DNA of 5,592 nt from Alphaproteobacteria bacterium (GTDB lineage: Bacteria > Pseudomonadota > Alphaproteobacteria > Rhizobiales > Xanthobacteraceae). A program made the position numbers and the translations under genes. Where the stretch lies: NCBI GenBank assembly GCA_005884465.1, contig VAZH01000177.1:1-5592 (forward strand). Reading direction: 5' to 3'. Below are positions 1 to 5,592 of this stretch, one piece after another. Each line of letters starts with the position of its first letter. Positions within the stretch are counted from its first letter, which is position 1. The notes beneath the pieces are model-generated. The model had not been told where the DNA came from. It saw nothing but the letters and a program-made list of their open reading frames with translations, and made no database searches.

Positions 1-147
1 CCTTCGCCTGCCGGTGCGTCAAGAGAACTTCTCAACCAAAATCACGTTAGAATCCTAATTTGGTGATGTCCTTTTGAATCCGAAGTTCGCTAAGACAGTT
101 CGCCAGTAAAAGGTGACAAGCACCGGATCGGCCCGTAAGAAAACGAT

Positions 148-1560
148 ATGAGCCAGACCCACAAAAGCACGACCAACGGAGGGGATGCCGCAGCGATGCC
201 GGACCGCTCGCGCCTTTCGTTCGATCTGGATGTTGATATCGCCGTGGTCGGGGCGGGGCTTGCCGGGCTGTCGGTGGCGCTGGAGGCCGCGCGGCTTGGC
301 GCCAGTGTCGCCGTTCTCGAGGGCCGGCACATCGGCTGGAACGCGTCGGGCCATCAGCTCGGCACTGTGATGCCGGGTTACGCGCTTCCGATCAGCGAAC
401 TGATCGCGCGCGTCGGCTTCGAAGATACCCGCGAACTATGGTCGCTGTCGAAGCAAGGCGCCGAATTGGTTCGGGCCAATGCGTCGGAGGATCTGATTCC
501 GGGCATTGCGATCAGCGAGGGGGCGCTGGAGGTCTCCAATGTCGATGTCGGCGATCAGCTGATCAGCCGGCTGCAAATGCTCGGCGAGGATTTTGAGACT
601 GATGTGGAGGGATGGCAGGTTGACCGCGTGCGCGCCGAGCTCAAGACCGATCGTTATTTTCACGGTGTCTATTATCCCAATGCGTTTCAGATCGACGGCC
701 GCAGATACATCCAAGGCCTGGCGGCGCTGGCGAGACGGGCGGGGGCGCGGATTTTTGAGGACACCCCGGTCGTCAGCGTCGATGCGTCCGGGATTCGCAA
801 GCGCATCGTCACGCCGTCGGCGCGCTTGCGCGCCTCCCATATCGTGCTTGCCGGGAACGTCCATCTGGGCGCCACGTTACGGCGATTGTCGGAAACGCTG
901 CTGCCGGTCTGGCGCTATACGGCCGTGACCGCGCCGCTCGGCGAGCGCCTCACAGAGGCAATAACATTCAAGGGATCGGTGGCCGATACCGACGGCATCG
1001 ATCATTTCCGGATCGTGGATGGCGACCGCTTGATGTGGGCTAGTCCGGAAACCACCTGGGCCGCACGGCCGGAACGTTTCGCGCCCGCCATCGCGCGCAG
1101 GATACACAAGATTTTTCCCCAGCTCGGAAGGCCGGAGATTGCCGAGGTATGGGGCGGCGCCGCCGGACACACCGTGCACGGCATGCCGCAGATCGGCCAG
1201 TTGCGTCGGGGATTGTGGGTAACAAGCGGCTTCGGCCGTCAGGGCTTGAACACGTCGGCGATGGCGGGGCAGTTGATCGCGCGCAGCATTCTGTGGGGCG
1301 ACGAACGCTGGCGGTTGTTTTCGCCGTTCGAACTGGTCTGGGCCGGCGGCGCAACCGGCCGGGTCGCCGGCTATTTCATCGGGATGTGGAATCGAGGAAG
1401 TTCCGCCGCTGCCGGCACGTTGGCCCGTTACCGCGAACGAGCGCGGACGCAGGAGCGTATTCGCGAGGCGCGTCTGGCGCAGGCAAACCGCCAAGCCGGA
1501 ACGCGGCCAACCCGCCCCCCGCCGGGCCGGCCACTGCCGCCGCGGCGGAGCGAAGGCTAG
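148..1560 (+). CDS. FAD-dependent oxidoreductase, DAO (amine/amino-acid oxidase) family
   Basis: This is a 470-residue protein with an N-terminal Rossmann FAD-binding motif: a beta strand, then GAGLAG at residues 35-40, and an acidic residue E58 at the end of the second strand that should bind the ribose. Residues 61-77 (IGWNASGH..) match the conserved flavin loop of glycine/sarcosine/gamma-glutamylputrescine oxidases, although the usual GASGRNGG form is altered to NASGHQLG. Near the C-terminus, GGAAGHTVHGMPQIG (337-350) and the GFGRQGLNTSAMAG stretch (361-374) match the second FAD-contacting region of the DAO fold. By family knowledge it would oxidise a C-N bond of an amine or amino acid in the cytoplasm; the substrate cannot be read from sequence. 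Residues from about 425 form an Arg-rich and then Pro/Arg-rich low-complexity tail outside the fold. The ATG at 148 has only a weak ribosome site; an in-frame ATG at 196 (residue 17) follows a strong one and keeps the whole FAD motif. The gene stands alone, 130 bases before msrB. Family call is firm, function is not. Confidence 0.87.
   Translation: MSQTHKSTTNGGDAAAMPDRSRLSFDLDVDIAVVGAGLAGLSVALEAARLGASVAVLEGRHIGWNASGHQLGTVMPGYALPISELIARVGFEDTRELWSLSKQGAELVRANASEDLIPGIAISEGALEVSNVDVGDQLISRLQMLGEDFETDVEGWQVDRVRAELKTDRYFHGVYYPNAFQIDGRRYIQGLAALARRAGARIFEDTPVVSVDASGIRKRIVTPSARLRASHIVLAGNVHLGATLRRLSETLLPVWRYTAVTAPLGERLTEAITFKGSVADTDGIDHFRIVDGDRLMWASPETTWAARPERFAPAIARRIHKIFPQLGRPEIAEVWGGAAGHTVHGMPQIGQLRRGLWVTSGFGRQGLNTSAMAGQLIARSILWGDERWRLFSPFELVWAGGATGRVAGYFIGMWNRGSSAAAGTLARYRERARTQERIREARLAQANRQAGTRPTRPPPGRPLPPRRSEG
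178..184 (+). promoter_or_regulatory. Shine-Dalgarno-like GGAGGGG favouring an internal start at 196
   Basis: GGAGGGG lies 11 bases before the in-frame ATG at 196, inside the reading frame opened by the ATG at 148. The ATG at 148 has only an A-rich stretch (TAAGAAAA) before it. The spacing of 11 is slightly long, so this supports the later start of the FAD oxidoreductase without proving it. Confidence 0.4.
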
Positions 1561-1690
1561 GGGCTGCACTGCATCCGGGGCACGATACTCGCAACAAAGT
1601 GAGAAAAATCCCTCCGGATCGGTGTAACTTCGGCCGCCGCGCCGCGTATTTGAAGGCGGACCACCACTTTCGCGTCGCCCGGAGACCATC

Positions 1691-2191
1691 ATGATCGACC
1701 GCCGTATTTTGCTCGCGTCTATCGCCAGTCTTTTTGGGCTTGCTGCGTTCCGCTGGCTGCGGGCTTCGCCTGCAAACGCCGCCGAGAAATTCGAGATTGA
1801 AAAGACCGATGCCGAATGGCGCGCGCAACTGACGCCGCAGCAATATGAGATCCTGCGTCAGCACGGCACCGAGCGTCCGGGTTCGAGCCCGCTGCTCAAG
1901 GAGCATCGCAAGGGCATCTTCGCCTGCGCCGGCTGCGACCTGCCGCTGTTCTCCTCGGAGACGAAATTCGAAAGCGGCACCGGCTGGCCGAGTTTTTACC
2001 AGCCGCTCGAAAACGCCGTCGGCAAGACCGAAGACCGCACCTTCGGGATGTTGCGCACCGAAGTTCACTGCCGCCGTTGCGGCGGCCATCTCGGTCACGT
2101 CTTCGACGACGGGCCGAAGCCGACCGGCCTGCGCTACTGCATTGACGGCTTTGCGCTGGTCTTCCGTCCGGCTCCGGCATCGGCGACCTGA
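1691..2191 (+). CDS. msrB: Peptide-methionine (R)-S-oxide reductase MsrB, with export signal
   Basis: A 166-residue protein that reduces the R epimer of methionine sulfoxide in oxidised proteins back to methionine. Two CxxC pairs, Cys79/Cys82 and Cys127/Cys130, form the structural zinc site. GTGWPSF (96-102), GGHLGHVF (131-138) and the catalytic Cys150 in GLRYC are SelR/MsrB family signatures. The resolving-cysteine position of many MsrB proteins (GCGWPSF) is Thr97 here, and the usual Asn after the catalytic Cys (RYCxN) is Asp152. Residues 1-30 form a signal: DRR at 3-5, a hydrophobic core at about 6-20, and an ANA site after which cleavage is likely at residue 30. The twin arginine suggests Tat export, though the flanking residues are not canonical, so Sec remains possible; either way a periplasmic location is inferred. 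GGAG at 1681-1684 lies 6 bases before the ATG. A strong terminator follows 46 bases after the stop, so the gene is probably transcribed apart from the flagellar genes. Confidence 0.97.
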   Translation: MIDRRILLASIASLFGLAAFRWLRASPANAAEKFEIEKTDAEWRAQLTPQQYEILRQHGTERPGSSPLLKEHRKGIFACAGCDLPLFSSETKFESGTGWPSFYQPLENAVGKTEDRTFGMLRTEVHCRRCGGHLGHVFDDGPKPTGLRYCIDGFALVFRPAPASAT

Positions 2192-2204
2192 TTGTCGGAT
2201 CTGT

Positions 2205-2236
2205 CGCCCGGCAATTGTTGCCCGCCCGGCAATTGT
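2205..2236. repeat. Two 14-base direct repeats, 18-base period, possible activator sites
   Basis: CGCCCGGCAATTGT occurs at 2205-2218 and again, identically, at 2223-2236, four bases apart. Each copy contains the palindrome CAATTG, and GGCAA/TTGCC forms a short dyad across the first copy (2210-2222). The 18-base centre-to-centre distance is a little under two helical turns. Relative to the predicted sigma-54 start at about 2324, the pair spans roughly -119 to -88, a usual place for enhancer-binding protein sites. In Caulobacter, FlbD binds such sites (ftr) near class III/IV flagellar promoters. The repeat is seen directly; its role as a FlbD site is inference. It lies just before the msrB terminator hairpin, so a transcript-level role is also possible. 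Confidence 0.55.
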
Positions 2237-2237
2237 G

Positions 2238-2263
2238 CCCCGGTCTTCGGACCGGGGTTTTTT
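2238..2263 (+). terminator. Rho-independent terminator after msrB
   Basis: CCCCGGTC (2238-2245) pairs perfectly with GACCGGGG (2250-2257) across a TTCG tetraloop, giving an 8-base-pair GC-rich stem capped by the very stable UUCG loop, followed by six T residues (2258-2263). It begins 46 bases after the msrB stop codon and lies upstream of the flgE promoter, so it should separate msrB transcription from the flagellar operon. Confidence 0.95.
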
Positions 2264-2297
2264 ATGTAAGCGTCTGAGATCAAAGTGCTTTCTATTT

Positions 2298-2312
2298 TGG
2301 CATAGCGCTTGC
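2298..2312 (+). promoter_or_regulatory. Sigma-54 (RpoN) -24/-12 promoter for flgE-flgK
   Basis: TGGCATAGCGCTTGC matches the sigma-54 consensus TGGCAC-N5-TTGC with one mismatch in the -24 block. The invariant GG (2299-2300) and GC (2311-2312) are separated by exactly ten bases. The predicted start is near 2324, giving a 61-base leader before the flgE ATG at 2385. Hook genes of Caulobacter and related alphaproteobacteria are driven by sigma-54 with the activator FlbD, so match and gene context agree. It is the only candidate I noticed in the intergenic region, and it sits downstream of the msrB terminator. It has not been checked experimentally. Confidence 0.8.
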
Positions 2313-2372
2313 GACGCTCTCCTTCGATTGCGGCCATGGCTTTCAGATCGGCGGGCCGTCCGGATCGAATTT

Positions 2373-2376
2373 GGAG
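2373..2376 (+). promoter_or_regulatory. Ribosome binding site fixing the flgE start
   Basis: GGAG is followed by 8 bases and then the ATG at 2385. The flgE frame stays open upstream as far as an ATG at 1845 inside msrB, so the open frame alone would suggest a much longer protein. This site and the family-typical N-terminus (MGIFDALNTSVAGLQ) show that translation begins at 2385. Confidence 0.85.
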
Positions 2377-2384
2377 ACGATGCT

Positions 2385-4199
2385 ATGGGTATCTTTGATG
2401 CTCTCAATACTTCCGTTGCGGGTTTGCAGGCGCAGTCCTTCGCCCTCCAGAACATCTCCGGCAACATCGCGAACGCGCAGACCACCGGTTACAAGGGCGT
2501 AGGCACCAGTTTCGTCGACCTCGTTCCGGATTCGACGACGCCGAACCGGCAAGTCGCGGGAGCCGTCACAGCCTACGCACGCGCCACCATTTCCTCGCAG
2601 GGAACGGTCTCGGCGTCGACGGTCGCCACTTACATGGCGATCAACGGCGACGGATTCTTCTCGGTGCAAAAGGCAAGCGGGATCACCGACAATGTGCCGG
2701 TGTTCACAGGCGTCACCAACTATACCCGCCGCGGCGATTTTCAGGTCAATGCCAACGGAAATCTCGTCAACGGTGCCGGATATTACTTGATGGGTGTTAA
2801 GGTCGATCCCAAGACCGGAAACCCGCTCGGCAACGTGCCGGAGGTGCTCCAGTTTCAGAACAATTTCGTGCCGGCGCAGGCGACCACATCCATCCAGTAC
2901 GCCGCTAACCTGCCGACCACGCCGAGCACACCGGCAAGCAGCACGGCGCCGGCCGGCACGCTCACGGCCGCGGGGGGATTGAACCCGTCCGATTTCAGCC
3001 AGAACCCCTTGCCCGTGGGCACGCCGCCGACACCTTACGGCGACGCAACGGTGACCGGCTCCGCCGCCTTGAACAAGGCGGCGACGGCGGCCCCGATCAC
3101 AGCGGCAACGACACTGTCGGGGGCGTCTCCCAGCGACTCGCTGACCACCAATTTCGCGGTCGGCGATACCATCGTGGTTGACGGCACGACCCTTACATTC
3201 GTCAACACCGGCACGGTGGGCAATTCGATCGACATTACCGACACGGTCGGTACCCTGCTCGCGAAGATCGGCACCATCACCGGCGTTGCTCCCACCATCA
3301 ATCCCGCTACCGGTGCAATTACATTGCACACCGGTACCGCGGCCGATCTCTCGATTATCAGCACGTCGCCGGCATTCGGCGCGCTCGGCTTTGCATCTCC
3401 CGTGACGGCGGCGCGCACCGGCGGCGGCACGGCCGGCACCGGCTTCGTGATTGCCAACGACGTCGGGGTTTTTCAGAAGGAAACCATCAGCGGCGGGGCG
3501 GTGACGGCCTTCAACGCGGCTGGCACGCCGGTCAATATGCAGTTGCGATGGGCCAAGATCGACAGCGCATCGCTGGGCAGTCCGCATCAGGACAGCTGGA
3601 ATCTTTTTTATCAGAGCAATCCTAACGCAACCGGTACCCAGGTCGCATGGGTCAATACCGGTACAACGTTCACGTTCGGCCCCAACGGAGTTTTGACGAG
3701 TCCAACGGGATCCGCGATCACAGTCCCGGGTGTGACCGTCGGCGGCCAGTCGCTTGGGACCATTACGATCAATGTCGGCTCCGGCGGTCTGACCCAATTT
3801 GCCTCTACCGGCGGGGCGGCGACCCTCCACAACATAACGCAGAACGGTTACGCCGCCGGCCAGCTTCAGTCGGTCGCCATCAGCAACAGCGGTCTGGTCA
3901 TCGGCACTTTTTCCAACGGGCAGAACCTCGATCTTGCCTCGGTGACGCTGTCACACTTCAACGGCACCAATTACCTCAAGAGCCTCGACGGCGGCGCCTA
4001 CGCCGTCACCGATCTGTCGGGACCGGCGATTATCGGTGCCTCCGGCACCATCAGCGGCTCGTCGCTTGAAGGATCGAACACCGACATCGCCGATGAGTTC
4101 ACCAAGCTGATCGTGACCCAGCAAGCCTATTCCGCGAACACCAAAGTGATCACCACAGCCAACAGCATGGTTCAGGATCTGTTGAACGTGCTGCGCTGA
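2385..4199 (+). CDS. flgE: Flagellar hook protein FlgE, enlarged alphaproteobacterial type
   Basis: This 604-residue protein is the building subunit of the flagellar hook, the curved joint between rod and filament, exported by the flagellar type III apparatus without a cleaved signal. The N-terminal D0 helix carries the rod/hook signature NISGNIANAQTTGYK (23-37). MAINGDGFF (84-92) and YTRRGDF..NANGNL (113-127) are conserved in FlgE/FlgF/FlgG proteins. A Thr/Pro/Ala/Ser-rich linker begins near residue 177. Residues about 243-340 look like an inserted module of the flagellin/hook IN type (GDTIVVDGTTLTFV, a short helix, then INPATGAITLHTG). The hook D2 region and the segment LTQFASTGG...NGYAAGQLQSV follow, and the C-terminal D0 helix occupies 558-604 (FTKLIVTQQAYSANTKVITT). 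The protein has no cysteine, which is common in axial proteins. Enterobacterial FlgE has about 400 residues, so this one is about 200 longer. flgK follows after 43 bases; a sigma-54 promoter lies upstream. Confidence 0.97.
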   Translation: MGIFDALNTSVAGLQAQSFALQNISGNIANAQTTGYKGVGTSFVDLVPDSTTPNRQVAGAVTAYARATISSQGTVSASTVATYMAINGDGFFSVQKASGITDNVPVFTGVTNYTRRGDFQVNANGNLVNGAGYYLMGVKVDPKTGNPLGNVPEVLQFQNNFVPAQATTSIQYAANLPTTPSTPASSTAPAGTLTAAGGLNPSDFSQNPLPVGTPPTPYGDATVTGSAALNKAATAAPITAATTLSGASPSDSLTTNFAVGDTIVVDGTTLTFVNTGTVGNSIDITDTVGTLLAKIGTITGVAPTINPATGAITLHTGTAADLSIISTSPAFGALGFASPVTAARTGGGTAGTGFVIANDVGVFQKETISGGAVTAFNAAGTPVNMQLRWAKIDSASLGSPHQDSWNLFYQSNPNATGTQVAWVNTGTTFTFGPNGVLTSPTGSAITVPGVTVGGQSLGTITINVGSGGLTQFASTGGAATLHNITQNGYAAGQLQSVAISNSGLVIGTFSNGQNLDLASVTLSHFNGTNYLKSLDGGAYAVTDLSGPAIIGASGTISGSSLEGSNTDIADEFTKLIVTQQAYSANTKVITTANSMVQDLLNVLR

Positions 4200-4242
4200 T
4201 AATTCTGCAAGAGGTCGGTACGGCTGATCTGAGGCGGCTAAT

Positions 4243-5592
4243 ATGAGTTTGGGTTCAGCTCTCGCCATTGCGATGTCCGGTTTGCGTGCGAACCAGGCAG
4301 CGCTTGCGATCGTGTCGTCGAATATCGCAAACGCGCAGACGCCCGGCTATGTCACCCAAAGGAGCAACCAGGTCGAGACGCTGACAGGCGATACCGGCGC
4401 CAGCGTCAGCGTCACCGGCGTCAACCGCGAGCTCGATCAATTCATACAGGCTCAGTTGCGTTCCGAAACTTCCGGCGGCGCCTATGCCGATCAGATGGCA
4501 AACGTCTTGACCCAATTGCAATCTGTCTACGGAACCCCCGGGGAGGCCGGGACTCTCGAAGTCGCCTTTGCAAATTTTACCAGCGCTCTGCAATCGCTAT
4601 CGACGAACTCGGGGAGTCCATCGGCGCAGATCGCGGCGGTGACGGCGGCGCAATCGCTGGCGCAGCAGCTCAATGCGACGACGCAGGGCATTCAAGCGCT
4701 GCGTTCCAATGCCGAGCAGGACATCAACATTTCGGTGGGTCAGGCCAATGCCGCGATGACCCAGATCGCGCAAATCAACACCCAGCTGCGGGGACTGAAG
4801 CCAACCGACCCTGCCGCCGCGACGCTGATGGATCAGCGCGATAAGGCGATCGACCTGCTGTCGCAGCTGATGGACATCCGCGTCACTACCGATAACACCA
4901 ACCAGACCACGATCTACACGACCAATGGTGTTGAACTGGTCGGCGCCCAGGCGTCGCAGCTGATTTTCAACTCGCAGGGAACGCTGAACGCCAATTCGCA
5001 ATGGAACGCCAACCCGGCCAACTCCTCCGTCGGCTCGCTCTCGATCAAGCTCGCAAACGGGGCGACGATCGATATGATCGAGACAAACTCGATCAGCTCC
5101 GGCCAGATCGCAGCCGATCTGACGCTGCGGGACAAGACGCTGGTTCAGGCCCAGGCGCAAATCGATCAGCTGGCGGCCTCGATGGCGAGCGCGCTGTCGG
5201 ACAAGACGACCGACGGCACGGTCGCTCCGGCCGCTCTCGCCCCAAAGGCCGGCTTCGATCTTGATTTATCCAACGTGTTGCCGGGTAACACGATCAACCT
5301 CACCTACACCGACACTGCGACTAATACCCTGCACCAGGTCACGATCGTGCGCGTCGATGATCCGGCGGCCCTTCCATTGTCGAATGCCGGCGCTGGTCCG
5401 AACCATCAGGTGATCGGCGTCAATTTTTCGGGGGGAATGGCGTCGGTCGTTTCGCAATTGAACAGCGCTTTCGGTGCCGCCAATCTGCAGTTCTCCAGTC
5501 CGGCAGGGTCGACATTGCGCGTACTCGACAACGGCACCGGTACGGCGACCGTCAACGCGGCCTCGGTTACGACAACAGTTTCATCGCTTGCG
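4243..5592 (+). CDS. flgK: Flagellar hook-associated protein 1 FlgK (3' end beyond the window)
   Basis: The frame is open for 450 codons to the last base, so the C-terminal D0 helix is missing from view. FlgK forms the first ring of the hook-filament junction and is exported by the flagellar type III system. The N-terminus MSLGSALAIAMSGLRANQAAL with SSNIANAQTPGYVTQR (25-40) is the flagellar axial-protein motif in its FlgK form. Residues about 50-220 continue as the helical D1 region typical of FlgK (for example ELDQFIQAQLRSETSGGAYAD, then repeated Gln/Ala-rich helices). From residue 340 on, beta-rich sequence (LDLSNVLPGNTINLTYTD and beyond) forms the outer domain. GAGG at 4231-4234 lies 8 bases before the ATG. 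The 43-base gap from flgE has no terminator, so co-transcription with flgE is likely; flgL would be expected next in related genomes. No cysteine is seen in the visible part. Confidence 0.95.
   Translation, partial: MSLGSALAIAMSGLRANQAALAIVSSNIANAQTPGYVTQRSNQVETLTGDTGASVSVTGVNRELDQFIQAQLRSETSGGAYADQMANVLTQLQSVYGTPGEAGTLEVAFANFTSALQSLSTNSGSPSAQIAAVTAAQSLAQQLNATTQGIQALRSNAEQDINISVGQANAAMTQIAQINTQLRGLKPTDPAAATLMDQRDKAIDLLSQLMDIRVTTDNTNQTTIYTTNGVELVGAQASQLIFNSQGTLNANSQWNANPANSSVGSLSIKLANGATIDMIETNSISSGQIAADLTLRDKTLVQAQAQIDQLAASMASALSDKTTDGTVAPAALAPKAGFDLDLSNVLPGNTINLTYTDTATNTLHQVTIVRVDDPAALPLSNAGAGPNHQVIGVNFSGGMASVVSQLNSAFGAANLQFSSPAGSTLRVLDNGTGTATVNAASVTTTVSSLA

Noticed and set aside
1..147. Promoter or upstream gene end in the first 147 bases
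   Set aside because: A TTGAAT at 74-79 has no -10 element at proper spacing, and no coding frame with family features is visible. Nothing is supported here.
1537..1548. Perfect 12-base palindrome CCGCCGCGGCGG near the end of the FAD oxidoreductase gene
   Set aside because: It lies within the coding sequence, has no loop-forming spacer and no T run, and fits the local GC-rich Pro/Arg codons. It is not a terminator.
2276..2290. IHF-like site (GATCAAAGTGCTT) between the repeats and the sigma-54 promoter
   Set aside because: Its position would suit DNA bending, but it misses the IHF consensus at the first base and at the TTR block, so I do not call it.
1845..2384. N-terminal extension of FlgE by 180 residues from an ATG at 1845
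   Set aside because: This part overlaps msrB in another frame and reads as Arg/Ser/Pro-rich shadow sequence. The family-typical start with a ribosome site is at 2385.
3310..3670. Repeated ACCGGTAC/ACCGGTG words in flgE
   Set aside because: They are short, irregularly spaced and in frame with Thr-Gly codons, so codon bias in a Thr/Gly-rich protein explains them.
2343..3830. Long minus-strand open frame (495 codons) opposite flgE, and a similar 369-codon one at 1376-2485
   Set aside because: Both run antisense to clear genes in high-GC DNA, where third-position bias keeps opposite frames open. Their translations are Arg/Gly-rich with no recognisable domain.
2461..4343. Near-identical DNA of flgE (about 2464-2484) and flgK (about 4324-4344) encoding NIANAQT
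   Set aside because: This is the shared N-terminal motif of flagellar axial proteins with common codon use, not a recent duplication or recombination tract.

Overview
The window looks like chromosomal core DNA of an alphaproteobacterium, probably a Hyphomicrobiales member close to Bradyrhizobium, Rhodopseudomonas or Nitrobacter. The basis is high GC with strong third-position G/C bias, a rhizobial-type enlarged hook protein, the flgE-flgK order, and a sigma-54-type promoter before the hook gene, as in Caulobacter-like flagellar hierarchies. The assignment is inferred from protein character, not from a search. All four genes lie on the plus strand.

Positions 1-147 hold no gene and no convincing promoter. 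Positions 148-1560 encode an FAD-dependent amine/amino-acid oxidase-type oxidoreductase (DAO fold). A 130-base gap follows, then msrB (1691-2191), a methionine-R-sulfoxide reductase with an export signal that is probably twin-arginine-type. A textbook intrinsic terminator (2238-2263) closes this part.

The 193-base gap between msrB and flgE (2192-2384) is the most information-rich non-coding part. It carries two 14-base direct repeats at an 18-base period, the terminator, and a good sigma-54 -24/-12 element (2298-2312) with a 61-base leader to flgE. The repeats sit about 90-120 bases upstream of the predicted transcription start, where a sigma-54 enhancer-binding protein such as FlbD would bind.

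flgE (2385-4199) encodes the flagellar hook protein, enlarged to 604 residues by a linker and an inserted flagellin/hook-type module. flgK (4243 to the window end, incomplete) encodes hook-filament junction protein 1. The two are 43 bases apart with no terminator between them, so they are probably co-transcribed: FlgE builds the hook, and FlgK caps it and joins it to the filament.

I see no insertion sequence, CRISPR array, tRNA, rRNA, phage gene or broken gene. Nothing here amounts to a new biological system. The points worth a second look are regulatory (sigma-54 promoter plus tandem repeats) and protein-level (exported MsrB without the usual resolving cysteine; the inserted domain in FlgE).
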